DNA of 64,000 nt from Cyanoderma ruficeps (lineage: Eukaryota; Chordata; Aves; Passeriformes; Timaliidae). The notes under the pieces are model-generated. The model had not been told where the DNA came from. It searched no databases and worked only from the letters and a program-made list of their open reading frames with translations. The stretch covers positions 3,465,521-3,529,520 of the forward strand of contig VZDJ01000090.1 in assembly GCA_008694505.1 (NCBI GenBank), read 5' to 3'. The translations under genes and the position numbers were made by a program. Below are positions 1 through 12,400 of this stretch, piece by piece. Each line of letters opens with the position of its first letter. Position 1 is the first letter of the stretch.

Positions 1-2242
1 AAAAACTGAGGTCTGACTGCTGCAGTGAGAGTGGCAGCTGTGGGGAGAGTGGTGGAAATCTCTTCCACAAGGATATAAAAAGGTTGTAGTTCATAAAACC
101 TATTACTATTAAACAAGCCCAGGGCTAAGAAGGGGTTCCTCCTTTAGGATGAAAATAAAGCAGAGTTTCTCTTGATCTCTTAACTTCATCTGGTCCACAG
201 CACGATGACAGGAGCAGAGGGTTGACAGTATCTGCCAGAATGCTTGCCTTTGCTGGCCCCCTGTTACGGAAAATGAAGATTTTTTCCAACCAGACTAATC
301 AGCTGCTCGTTGCAGCTGGCTTACCCCATAATACTATGCAAAGCTAGCATATGGCTCATTACAATATACCCTGACTAAGTGTGCAGCCAAACAATCCACC
401 AAGGCATTTTTGCTTCTCTGATGTGTTGTTTGCACTTTTTGCAAACAAAGCAACAAACAATTCCTTTGGAGGCACTTTTCAATTTTAGATGAGGCTTGGG
501 GATACTGAATTTCCGTCTGAACTGTGAATGATGTTAAAATCTGATTCCCTATCTCTTCCTAGATGGACAGTTGTCGTTGCAAAACAGATCCAGTTCAGGT
601 TCCTGAGAAATCTGAGCTTGCTCACATATCATGTCTCTGGCAGTGGATGGTTGCTCTCAAGGTGTCTCCCCTGGTCATACCCCAAAGTGCACATCTGTGA
701 CCAACACCTTCTTGGCCAGCAGCCTCTGTAACTCTCAATCCTGCTCAGTTTCCCATCACTTAGACATTGCCTGCAGTGTCCATTCTGGGGTGGGAACTCT
801 GCTTTAATCACAAACACTGTCAGGGGTTTCAGGTTGAGCAAAGGAGCTTATGAAGCACACCTCTGTGCTTAAACATACTAAAATCTTAGACATTAAAAAA
901 AAAATAGAAAAGAAAAAACGGGGTAGCCTTAAGAAGCAGGATTGGCCTCTGTGGCCTCCCAGCAGTGACTGGGACAGAGATAACTATGTTGAACATAAAG
1001 GTGAATGCTTGTACCTCTAAACAGCTCTCTTGAACAGTTGAGCCACACTGCCTTTGAGAGAACCCATGTGTTCTCCGTAGGCTCTTTTCTTTCCAAGCAG
1101 TCGTCATTTGGCTGCAGTGCTGCTCATAATCTTGACATTTACACCATTTATTCTCTGCCATATCACCAGCATGCAAAAGCCTTGTTTGGACCATGTCTCT
1201 TGCTCTGGAGACTGGTGAAGATCCCACAGAAGTAAGCAGAAGCACTTACAGGTGGTTTGTCTGGCAGAGGCAACAGCACTCTGGATTTGGAGGCAGAGGG
1301 GGCATTCGGCAAGTGATAGCTTTTTCACAATTTTCTCAAAATGCAAAATGTAAGAATAACCTCCTGAATTTCAGCAGCTATTTCTATCCCAGGTGTGCCA
1401 TATAGTGCAGTACTGGTATCCTGCTCAGTATGTTTGACCCCACCATTAAATTTCTTAATCACCACTGCTGCAGGTTATCACAGGAGTAACTTATCTTTCA
1501 ACAGCAACTCCAAACTGAAAAATAAGGCTTTTGTTCCTGTCCTGCTCTTGCAAAAGAAGTATGATAATTTAGGAACACCCCTCAAAAAGGAAGGCATGAA
1601 CACAGCCCAACATCAGGCAAGTGCTGCTGAGTAAAAGGTAGAAGCTCATAGTCAAAATTATCTGAAGTATGGAGACCTAGGAGCACTGTGGCAGCATCAT
1701 GGAAAGTCTGATGAGGCTGCTTTTTTGGACCTGATGGGTAGGCACAGACTGTGCTATATGGACTGCCAGGCTCTGACTGGCACTAGCTCAGGGCTATCCA
1801 ACGTATGATCTAAGGAACTGTGTAGATGTACCTTAAGCTTCTGCACAAAACAGAGGAAGCAGCCAGGGATGATGGGATTCTGTATATTTAGCTCTAGACA
1901 TGGGAAGTGGGAGATACTCATTATGTGACTAACCAGAATTCCACAAAGAGATTTTTTGTTTCTCCCAAGAGCTGTAGTTCTCAAAGTGATCATGTAGAGT
2001 ATATACAAAAGATGTCTGCATGGGAAGACCCCCACTCAATAATACCAGGAAGGGACAGTGACACAATCTGGGCTTTGCAGCAAAGAACACTTTTGAAACT
2101 TATGCAGCTAGGCAGTGGAAAAAGAGAATCCCAGGTGCTTCCCAATACCCAAGGAAAAAGGAGGTTTAAAGTCATTCTTGTGTTCCAACATCACAGTTAA
2201 TTTATGGGTAAAAAAAAAGACACACAGGGCCCAGTTTCATAG
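1..2242. other. Non-coding stretch, nothing recognised
   Basis: I see AT-leaning sequence with short chance reading frames on both strands and no domain, splice pattern or RNA gene that I recognise. There is a short A-rich run near 894-904. No repeat family is obvious by eye up to the CR1 end that starts at about 2243. Confidence 0.6.
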
Positions 2243-2462
2243 CATCATAGAATTGTTAAGGTTGGAAAAGGCCTCTAAGATCAACGAGTCCATTCATTAG
2301 CCCAGCACCACCGTCTTCACCACAAAGCCATGTCCCCAAGGGCCACATCTAGATGGTTTTGAACACTTCCAGGTACCTGGGCAGCCTGATCCAATGTCTG
2401 ACCACCCTTTCAGTGAAGAATTTTTTATTAATATCCAATCTAAACCTACCCTGGTGCCACGT
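2243..2462 (-). mobile_element. CR1 LINE fragment, 5'-truncated
   Basis: The plus strand opens with a CATCATAGAATTGTTAAGGT-type sequence, which is the reverse complement of a CR1 3' terminus. It continues through recognisable CR1 tail text (GTTGGAAAAGGCCTCTAAGA, then AACACTTCCAGGTACCTGGG). The element is therefore on the minus strand with its 3' end at the left. The sequence loses resemblance at about 2460, so this is a heavily 5'-truncated, non-autonomous copy of the kind that litters bird genomes. It is diverged and carries no intact reverse transcriptase. Confidence 0.85.
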
Positions 2463-2559
2463 TTCTCATGTTTCTGCTGGGCACCCTCGGCAACTGGCCC
2501 TCAGGGAAAAAGAGCAGGGTGGAAAAAAGGCAAAAGCGAGCCCCTCTGTAGTCAGATGC

Positions 2560-2925
2560 TCCCTCCCGACCCCCAACCCGACGCGAGCGAAACAAACGGG
2601 AGGGCGGAACCCTTCCGCCCAACAGAAGGCAGGAACCGAGGAAGATGCCTAAATCTCTTTTCAGGACGGGACAAAACCCATCAATAAATGAACAGCTGGC
2701 GGAGGTTCCCTGCGCGCCGGGAACAAAGAGCGGCTGCGGCGCCGGCGGGGGCCCGCAGGGGGCGGCCGAGCGCCGCCGCCGGGCCGGGCGAAGGCGCGGA
2801 GGGGCCGCGGAGGGGCCGCGGGGCGCTGCGCGGGGCTTTGCATCGCGGCTAATTAGTTCCCTGCAAGCCGCTTATGCCGGGCGGCACTCGAGCATCAGCC
2901 CTCTTGGCGTGTCTCCTGAAGCATA
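2560..2925. promoter_or_regulatory. Isolated CpG island, candidate promoter or enhancer
   Basis: Dense CpG and G+C sequence stands out sharply from AT-leaning surroundings, with runs such as GGCGCCGGCGGGGGC and GAGGGGCCGCGG. Its right edge carries an octamer-like TTTGCAT followed by the palindromic homeodomain site CTAATTAG near 2838-2855. No convincing coding exon or strong splice donor is visible, so I cannot say whether it is a first exon of an unseen gene, a non-coding RNA promoter or an orphan island acting as an enhancer. It abuts the CR1 fragment at 2243-2462. Confidence 0.6.
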
Positions 2926-4575
2926 GGGCATGACAGCGACTTGCACATCTTGCTGCTTAAATGTGCTATTTAAATAAGGCACGGCTGAAATCTGGGGTTG
3001 GATGCTGTAGCCTGGATTAATCTTTGTCAGAATATGAAAGCGGTCTCGTCGGATGTTTCTGGCAAAAGATATGCAGATTTGCCATTCAGACTTGTAAAGA
3101 TCTAGTTCTTAATTGCTATGACTGTTAGTCACCGTGCCCATCACTACATGACACTATACCAGCATGGAGCTGTAAAATACACCAAAAGCCACAGAACATT
3201 TTTCTACCAGAGGTGAGAGCAGCTGCTGCTCTACAAAGGGTTGACTTCCTCAACATGGCAATGATATGTGCCAGTCTTACCAGTGTATTGTCTCTTGGCC
3301 ATGATGGTCACATTTTCCAGATTGCTGGGGTGTTTTAAATTGCCATGACAGGTAAAGAGTAGTTGCAAAACTTGTTTATGTTGGCAAAACCTAGGAGAAG
3401 GGCAGAATGAGACCCTTGCCAAGTCTAAATCACATAGCTGAATTCCTGGAGGTAAATGCATGTGGCAGTTCTATACATTTTTAAGTCTCTGGGCTACTGC
3501 ACAGAAGCAAATTTGTCTTGAGTTAGTGTAGGCTGAATGGGAGAAATCCTTTTAGAAAACTGAAATGGTCAAATCCAAGTCTTATGCAGCAAACTCAAAG
3601 ACTTTTTAGAAAATCTGGATGATGCTAAAATCTGGGACTCATCCTTGTCCTCCAAATAGAGAAGGATTTCTCCACATTAAGAATACATGATCTTCTGAAT
3701 CATCATGTTCTAGAGTAATTCAAAATACATTCAGCAAGAGGCAGCCACATTTCCAGTCTTTCTGGACTTGTATGATAAAGGAAAGGGAGATCTTATTTCA
3801 CTAGTATTTCCATCCTGAAAAATTTTGCGTGCTTCCCTGAGCAAACTTGGTGGCTCTGCTGCATTCATTCCAGGATGGCTTCTGTACTTTGTAGGTATGT
3901 TGGAAACATGGATGCCTCTCCAAAACACCATGTTGCTATTCTGGGTATATTTCTGTAAAAGCTGTTACACAGCTCTGTGGGGGTGGGTTTGGATGCCTTC
4001 TTCAATCCAGAGTCAAAGGCCATGGATGTCTGCACTTCAGTCCTTATAAGTGTTTTATGGCCACAGGGAAAGCCCACTCTACTTATGCTGACCAGGATGG
4101 GCTGTCTAACTTTGAAATGAGCTCGTTCTAAGGCCTGATTAGTCCCACTGACCCTTGCCATTGTCATTAGTATGCACTTCATATAGAAGTAGCTGTAGTG
4201 TGTCTCAACAAAGATCAGTCCTGTCTCTACTACTGACAAGTTGCAGATATCAAGAGAAGGTGGAAAGTATGCTCCAAGATTTCCCAGGCTCCTTTCCCAG
4301 TCTTCCTGCAATGTGTGGCTGGTTCAGCCACAGCTGATTCCTTCATGGCTAGTAGGTCTGGATAGATTCTCTTCCATTGTCCAATCCCCTTTAGAAGTCC
4401 TGCCCACTCTTGTTCACTGTGTCTTGTAGCAAGGATTTCCACCATGTAACTGCATGTTCTTTGAAAGAGGACCTCCTGTTGTTATCCTGACACCCACCAC
4501 CTGCCAATGCCTTTCATTTGATGAAATTGGAGGAGATTTTGCATCTTCCATGCGACTTGTAGTTCTGTAAACTTT
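2926..4575. other. Non-coding stretch, nothing recognised
   Basis: The left end (2930-3060) keeps a few CpGs and a GGATTAATC bicoid/OTX-like site and may belong to the CpG island element. Beyond that there is ordinary unique-looking sequence. A roughly 148-codon minus-strand frame at 3865-4311 has no family resemblance and is probably chance. Confidence 0.5.
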
Positions 4576-4970
4576 CACAGAATCATAGAATGGTTTGGGT
4601 TGGAAAGGACCTTAGAGATCACCTAGTTCCAACCGCCCCATCATGGTCTTTCACTAGACCAGGGTACTCAGCTTCACCCAACCTGACCTTGAAAACTTCC
4701 AGGGAAGAGGCATCCACAGCTTCTCTGGGCAACATGTTCCTGTGCCTCACCACCCTGAGAGTAAAGAATTTCTTCCTAATATCTAATCTAAATCTCTTTT
4801 CTTTCAGTCTAAAGCCATTCTCCCTTGGCTTTTCACTGCATCCCCTTGTGAAAAGTCCCTCTCCAGCTCTCTTTTACGCCCCTTTCATCAGGTACTGGAA
4901 GGTCTCTCTGAGGTCTCTCCAAAGCATATTCCTCTCCAGGCTGAACAGTCCCAACTCTCTGAGATTGTCC
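4576..4970 (-). mobile_element. CR1 LINE 3' fragment
   Basis: This is a near-textbook bird CR1 tail in reverse complement. It begins CAGAATCATAGAATGGTTTG and passes through TCCACAGCTTCTCTGGGCAA, TAAAGAATTTCTTCCTAATA and a TACTGGAAGGTCTCTCTGAG segment. It ends near the CTGAACAGTCCCAACTCTCT motif. The element lies on the minus strand, with about 395 bp left. It is better preserved than the 2.2 kb copy, which suggests a more recent insertion. Confidence 0.93.
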
Positions 4971-7900
4971 ACTTTGTTACATCTGCTATTATTTTGACAC
5001 AGAGGAAGAACTACCTGGGAAAACTCCTCAGCTGGAAATGCAAGGAGAAAGTGCATGAAAGGTTCTCGGATGTGTGATTTTCTGTAACCAGCTCCCAAAG
5101 CACTTTTTTCAGTTCAGAGCTGTTAGTTTGGAGCAATCTGATTTAGGACTGTTGATACAAATGAAACAAAAGCTGGAGAGCACTTTTGCTGCCCAAGGTG
5201 GCAGTGGTGCTGAATTCAAGTTATGCAGAGTTCGTATCTTTCGTTCGTACCTTTTCTACTCAGAAAAGGTTACAGGCAATGTTCCTGCTCGATTCCCTCC
5301 TTCTGTGAGAACTCTGGCCTGTGAGAACAATCCATCCATCTGAGTTTAGTCTCCCAGTCTAATACTTTCTGGTAATAACAAGCAGGGTGAGAAGGTAGGA
5401 TATACATTTCTTCTCCCCAAAATCTGGTTATCCACAAGCCATACTTGTCAGTTGGCCTCAGACCCTGCAATTCTTGATGGGATTGCTGTGCTGATCCACC
5501 CCGAGACTGATCTCCAGGGTACTTGTGTGGAGCCAAGGAAAGAAGTTTCCTGAGCAGGGGACAGTTCACACAAGCAACTATATTAGATTCTGGTGACAAA
5601 CAACATCAGTAGAAACTGACATCAACTCCAAGCCCCAGTAGTGAGCAGCGATAGAGAACTTCCCTTCTTCAGTTTCCATGACAGACATCAAGGGCCTGAG
5701 GACTCCTCTTGGAGACTGGGTTCATCTCCATCACTTAGCTCTTCTTTCACTCAAACTGCCAAGGAGGACATCTGGTAGCAAAGGGTGTTGGTGCTTTTTC
5801 TGAGGTGGAAATACAGTGTCTTTATTAGCAGCTGCACTTAGACTTCCAACTAATTTCATCTAGGCCACTGAACAGTTGGAGAATGACAGCAACTCCACTG
5901 AGTTTTGAGGGTACAAGTGTACCTAAAGGCTTCAGCTGTATTAACATGTTTGGCTACTGTGTGACAGATCTGCCGTGGGGTATGAATTCAGGGATGGCAT
6001 CCTAAGAGGAGCTGGCATTTTTGATCGGTTCGTTGGTCACAACACCTGAGGCTGGAGTTTGCATAAGTCTCAGACCCCATTTCCAACGCCTTTAATGATT
6101 GCAGTCACTGAAGTGCATTGTGTCGAGGGGGCAAAGGCTCCATTTGGAGGGATAAAGGAAGCACAAGTGTGAACAGCTGCGTTACTCTTCACTGGGGATG
6201 GGATATCCATCCACACCTCAGGGTGGGCAAGAGAACAGGCTCCCAGCTTCTCAGCAGAGATTAACTTCTTCACTGCCTCCCAGTTTATTCTTTAAATCCT
6301 CATGTCTGAGTATGGGGAACTGAATCCCACCCTAAATTGCCAGCTTTCCTACAGTGGAGCAAGAATTCAAAAGTCAGTTTTAGGAGTCTTAAGGAAATGG
6401 AGGCCGTGAGCAAAGCTGATTTTTTGTAAACTCTGTGAGATGAACAGGGAGTCAGCAGTGCTGGAAGATGTTATGAGATCTTTTCCCAGATACAGCTGCG
6501 AAGTGGACCGCCACTATCCCACGTCTTTTTGCAAAGAATGAGCTGGCAACATTCCTGCAAGGAGAAGACCGAAGGTAGAAAACTCACAGTAAGGGTAGAC
6601 ACATTAGGACAACAGAGATCTGGGAGGATAAAATAAAGTCCCTACAGGGATTTGGATTTTAAATAATTTGTGAGATGCACAGGGAGCCAGATGGGTTTTA
6701 AACGAAGATTGTAGGGACAAGCTCATTTTTCAATCAAAGAGTATCCTGATCCTGTTGATGCTTCAGATGTGTGCTGTGTTTTTTATACCAAGTGGGAAAA
6801 GAAACCCGACTTCTTGGACTTGACTTGCTTTGCTTCCTGTGAAATGTGTTTCTAAGGATCAGTTTGTGGAGCTGAAAGAGATGCATGGGACATGAAGGGA
6901 ACATGGTGCAGTGAAGCTAACACACTGTAGTATTTCCAGTACTCTGAGTTGAGTATGTCTGCATGGCACAGTGTGGACCTGGTAGTTCATTCAAAACCAG
7001 CTTACAACTCTTAGACTTGTATGGACTTGCATGACAGACTCACCGATTCTGGCTTTGCTAAGCAGGACTTCGATTGCTGTTTCTTCACTGAACATTTTTT
7101 TCCTCAGTCAAAAACTTCATGTCAGTTCAGCCCTGTTCCATTCAAATTACAGTGTTGGGAGAGGGAAAGCTACCAATGTTTGCTTTCTGTACCGAGAACA
7201 ATAATGTTGGAAGCACTAATGAAGAGTAGGAAGGGTGTTTTCATAGAAAACATGTTGCCTACGTTTCATCTGAGAATGCGAAAAAACTGTGGTTGCCAGC
7301 TCTAAACTTGACAGGTTGCTGCCAAAACAGAAGCATTGCCAATAAAAGCAAGGAAAGATTTGCTAAGAATACAGGCAGAGCTGCTTTTGCTCTTCGTGAG
7401 TGGAGAACAGTTGGGAAGTGATTAGTCCACAGTGCCACTTGAAACAACTTTATCATATGTGCCATATGGACTTCAATACAAACTTCTCTATAGTTTAATA
7501 CTTGCTAATAAAGAAATCAACTGAAAGAAGTTAAGTGAGAAAAGTTACATCTATGCCAATGTAGACTGAAAGGGAAAAAGCAAAAATGGAAATTGGGACG
7601 GGCTTTTTTGGCAGAGATGCACTGCTAAACCTACAAGCAAATAGTCAAGAGGTGAGAACCACAGATTTGCCCATGGGGAGGACAGGAAACCTAGCAATCA
7701 GCCAGCATGGATGAAACACCTCCAAGGAAAGGGAATGCAACACTTGAGGTAAAATGCAACACCCCCTTCTTCAAAACTTGCTGTAACTTTGGTCATCTGA
7801 CCAGAGTCCTATGTTCTCCTTTGTCACGTTCCGGCCCATCATGACTACTTAAATTATATTACCAGTTACATTATATATGATCAGTTAATTTATATTCTCA

Positions 7901-9361
7901 ATACCAAAATAAGGACCCACACCTAATAATTCAGACAAGGATCTATATTTTCAGCTATTTGAAAGTCAATAAAGACTTGTCAATTGAGTCAATTGAGAGC
8001 TGTCATCAGAGGCAGGTCAATCTTATACAGAAACCAAAACATTCAAGGAAGTCAGTTCCTAGATTTTAGGTCTGGGGATTCAGTTTTCCTCTAAACCAGG
8101 AAAATCTGGGACCAGATCTAAGATATTTTCACCCCACATGTCAGAACGTGCGTTTTGCCAACCCATCCATGCGTCCATCCATCCATCATTAATGCCTCTA
8201 AGCAAGAATATTTTAAATACACTCATAAATTGCTGATTTCTTTGGAGTTCCAGTAGGGATCATTTATGTTCCGTTTCCAGTTATCTGTAAATAAAACATA
8301 ACAGCTACAAAGACACCAAAGGAGGGGAAAGGCAGAAATGGAAGAGAGAATAGTCAAGGGAGATTTTTAGATTCAATTAAAAGAAATTTTTCCTTAATTC
8401 ATGCTACACCAAATCCATATGAGACATTGGGATTTTTTTTAGATTGAAAAGTCTATTGAAGCAATTTGAATTTGCATTTTGAAGCTTATCCCATTTCACA
8501 TCAACTGAACATCCTCACGCCATACTCAGTCCTTCTAAGATCTATGCATTTGCCTAGTGTCAGTCTTAGATTATCCAAGCAGCACTGGACAAGCCATTTG
8601 ACCTCTGTGCCTCCATTCCTCCCCATACCCTCCAAGAGGAACCAGAGTATTCTTCTTGCCTACATGGCAGGATTTTCCAGAACCTGCATATTTCCTTATT
8701 TTGTCACTGATCCGAAAGCTACTTAAGGCCGATGCAAAGATTTCAACTGATTTCCCTGAGCTTTACCTGAGTTTATAAATATAACTCTGCAGCCTTTGGA
8801 CAAATAGCACTATAAAAATGCACCCTTGGTACTTCTGCATCTTACACTGTCTCCTGTCCCTTCCTTAGCTGGCGATAGTCCCACAGAAGACAGACTGAGT
8901 GAAAGCCAAGTGTCAAGCTCCAGATTTCACCCATTGTCTTCTAAAACAACTGAGTTGTAATGCAAATTGTTCTGCTTTGTTAGGAATGAAGTGCAGCAAC
9001 TCAACAGAAGTGTTTATTCTCAGGGATATTTCTTGATAGACAAGCTGCATTGCACCCAGGCGGGGAGATTTAGCTTTTTGTTACACCCTCTGCGGTGCAA
9101 GCTGAAAGGGAGCTTCCCTAGTGAGCAGAAGTATCCATATTTCCTAAGCAGGGAAGGCACTGACAGTTTAAAGCCAAACTCCTGTCAGACAACAGGAAAC
9201 CTCCCGTTAGCCTCAGAAGTGCCCAGATTTATCTAATGAATCGGCAGCACAGGCAGGAAACTGACCCAAAGCTCACATGAGCAAGAATAGCTCTGCAGAT
9301 TGGCCCCATGACTCTGCTCCTTCTTTTAGCATTGTCTAAACTCCTTGCATTCATTTAGCCA
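4971..9361. other. Non-coding stretch with minor simple repeat
   Basis: Only short chance frames are present. A small (ATCC)n-like patch lies at about 8164-8190. The block around 7820-8150 has a TGTCAC start and an AATAAA near 7969 and made me consider an LTR, but I could not find a matching end or primer-binding site. No gene is supported. Confidence 0.5.
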
Positions 9362-9400
9362 CGTTGATGAATGGTTGTCGACTTTCGCCATTCATCAGTG
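9362..9400. repeat. Perfect 10-bp inverted repeat (hairpin) with CpG-rich loop
   Basis: TGATGAATGG at 9365-9374 is mirrored exactly by CCATTCATCA at 9388-9397 around a 13-nt loop. The stem can extend to 9362-9400 with two wobble pairs and a C-G pair. It lies in a small patch that keeps several CpGs. It could be a paired transcription-factor site or a cruciform. I do not recognise it as a known RNA. Confidence 0.7.
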
Positions 9401-12400
9401 CTGGGGCTGGGAAACAGCGTGGAGGCGCTTCTGGCCTTTTCGGTCCCATTTCGTTTAACACTCATCTGCTGAGGTCTCTGTTTAGTGCTTAAGGCCCTGA
9501 CAGGAATCTTTCTGTGGTGAAGATCCAGCACTAGTTAATACTGGAAAGGAATCCCGCCAGACAGAGAAATGCTGCAATGCTTCCTCGGTGTCTCCCAGGC
9601 TATAAGGGTTTACCTCTTAACAAGATCGCGGAGATGAACAGATGTGCCCTGACCTGAAAATTCTCAGCGTTTTGATCAGTGTATTAACACACAACACTTG
9701 AATTGTCAAAATCATTTACACCTCCAAACACATTCCTTTTGCCAGGCAGTTGGAAGAAGTGTGTTGAATGTTTAAACAAAGGGACTGACCTGTATGTGAG
9801 ACTCAGCAAGCTCTTTGGATCGCTCACCCTGTAATATTGCTTGTCAAAGCAAGACAGAGGTAGGAGTTCCCAAGTCTGAATTGCCACTCTGGAGCCACAC
9901 AATACGCAGCAAACATTTCTTTCTGGCCTGGAAGTGGTGTCACGTGCAGAGAATCCTCTGTAAGCTCATCCAAGTGCACTGTGTCAGGTGGATAAGCAGG
10001 GAAGGTCAATCATGCCACTCCTCAAGGCGTTTCCCAGGGGCAAGAGGGGCAGCATTTATGGTCAGATAAAGGTCAGAAATCATTTGGGTTTAGGGCACAT
10101 TTCTGTGATCTGTCAATAAGCAAGATCATCTTCAGATCCTTTTACAATAGTGTGTTGCGTCATTCTTCCTTGAGGGTTGAAGGGCAGAGGTTGAAGATTT
10201 CAGTTTCTGCAGCCTGGGATATTTTGTAGAAGCTGCCAATGTCTTATTTCTGTCTGTCAAGTGATCTACCAAAGCCATCAGTTCATCTTGGAGAGGATCC
10301 AGGGAATAAGAAAGAAATGGGTAACAATAACTCATTATTAAACCTGGGCTGTTGACTCCTTCCACCAGTGAATAGTTTAGATATCAGGGATCAAAGGCAT
10401 TGCTTCCAGCAGGAGGCATTTGCACACACATCTGTTTGGCACTAATAAAATAGCTGCTAGACAAAGTGGAGACTCCAGCCTTTGAAACCTATCCATCTGT
10501 TGTTTGGGGCTGAGGGCTCACAGTTCCTTGGGCAGCATTTGGAGTGATATTGAGGATCCAGCAAAAGACATGTTTTCTGATGTAGCAGTCTGTGTCGAAG
10601 TGGGAAGGAAATATTGGAGGAACTGCTAAGTCAGTTTGCACATGTATTTTAATGCTATTTGTAAAAAGACGTCTTCATCCCTAAGGAGACTTTTTTTTTT
10701 TTATAGCTGGAACCTTTCTGGTTCTTACCCAGTGAGCTTGTGGCAATACAGAAGAGGATGACTGCCTGCAGTCCTGTGAGATCTACAGCAAGAGTGAGAC
10801 TACATGGAAAGAAAGCAACTTGCACAAATGGTGCAGGGGTAGTCTGCTTCAAGTCTCAAAATTTTGTGCCCTAGCTTGCAAGGAAGTGATTCTTTGATTT
10901 TTTTATCATCATTGGTTTCACATCTCAGTGGAGTAAAAGGTTAAGCAGTGAGTGAGAGACACTTGTTGTGGGTAAAAACGCCCATACTCCCATGATATGG
11001 GGAAGCCTGCAATGTATTTGGTGAGTACAGTAATCCCAGAGCAATAAGAGCTGAGAGAGCTGCTTTTAGGGAAGTTGCAATGTATTGGTGCTTATACAAC
11101 CATACCATGCATTATAAACATGGGCAGAGAAGAAACATCATCAACAACAAAACTCTCAGTGAGCCTCACTAAAAATCCCTGCAAGTGATCCTACCTGTGG
11201 ACTGAGTCAACTCCAGCTTGCCCAAAGACACAAACCCAGGGAAAACTCAGGGAAAGAGTAGCATGGGCTACTGAACTGAGCAAAAGGCAACATCAAAACA
11301 ATGGCTGACATAGAAGAACATGTGTATTTGCCAGAGCTAACAGTTTTCATGAAGCAGGAAAGCCAAATAATAAATCATAATCCAGGACACATCCCACAGA
11401 AACAATTCAAGAGACAAGGCGGATAACATACAGGTCATGAGCAGGTGTGGAAGATGCTGGAGAAACAGCACCATTTTACTTCCCAGTGGGATCTCTTCTG
11501 CAGAAGAAAAGCCCAGCTGTGTAATAGATGGTAAGATACATGACACAGATTTCCAGTGCAGAGGATTTCTGTAGTGTGACAACAGATCCAGGGAGATTCA
11601 TATATGTGAGGTACATCTCTGAAGGCTGCCATTCTGCTACCATTGTAGTAACTCTGCTCTGAGATCAATGACCAATTTGATTTCTGCTGGACTGCTGACC
11701 CAGCTGCCATGCAATACCAACAAAAATGATAAGCTGGAAAATGAGCTGGGAGAAATACATCCGTGTGCTGATTATGCATTGGCCAGTGGAAGGTAAATGC
11801 AATTCATAGTAGAGAATGCATTATTCTGTACAAGAAACAGCAACCTGTTATGTGCCTGAAACAGCTAAACACATCCGAATCTCAGGAAAGATTCAAAGAA
11901 AGCAACAAACATGCTTTAGAAGAGTCAAGAGCAGACCCACAACAGCGGGCAGAATTTCAGTACTAATGTGTGCAGTGTACTAAAGCAAGGTTACCTGGGT
12001 GCCAACATCTCCCTGAAGGTTATAGACATCATGACTTAATTGTCTCTCGAGATCTACCACAACAACGTTGGGCCATTTCTCCTGATAACAACTGGAAAGC
12101 TGGCTGCTTTCTATTGCTATAGAGTTGACCAAACAGGACAACTGTGCCTGACAGCACCAACACAATACCTGTCCAGGAGCAGCATGATGGCTGCTCTGCT
12201 AAGGAGGGCAGCCAGGAAGCTGGGGGTGACCTCAACATAGGCAGAACAGCACCTTCACCCACATGGTCTCACAGTTCAGGAGCAGGGCAGAGCGATGACA
12301 GTCCACCGACTCCTAGACAAGAAGTGAGGTCAGAGAGCTCAATCAGAAGCTGTAGCATGGGGTCAAAGCTAGGACAAAGCTGGTTACAACACAGGTCTGG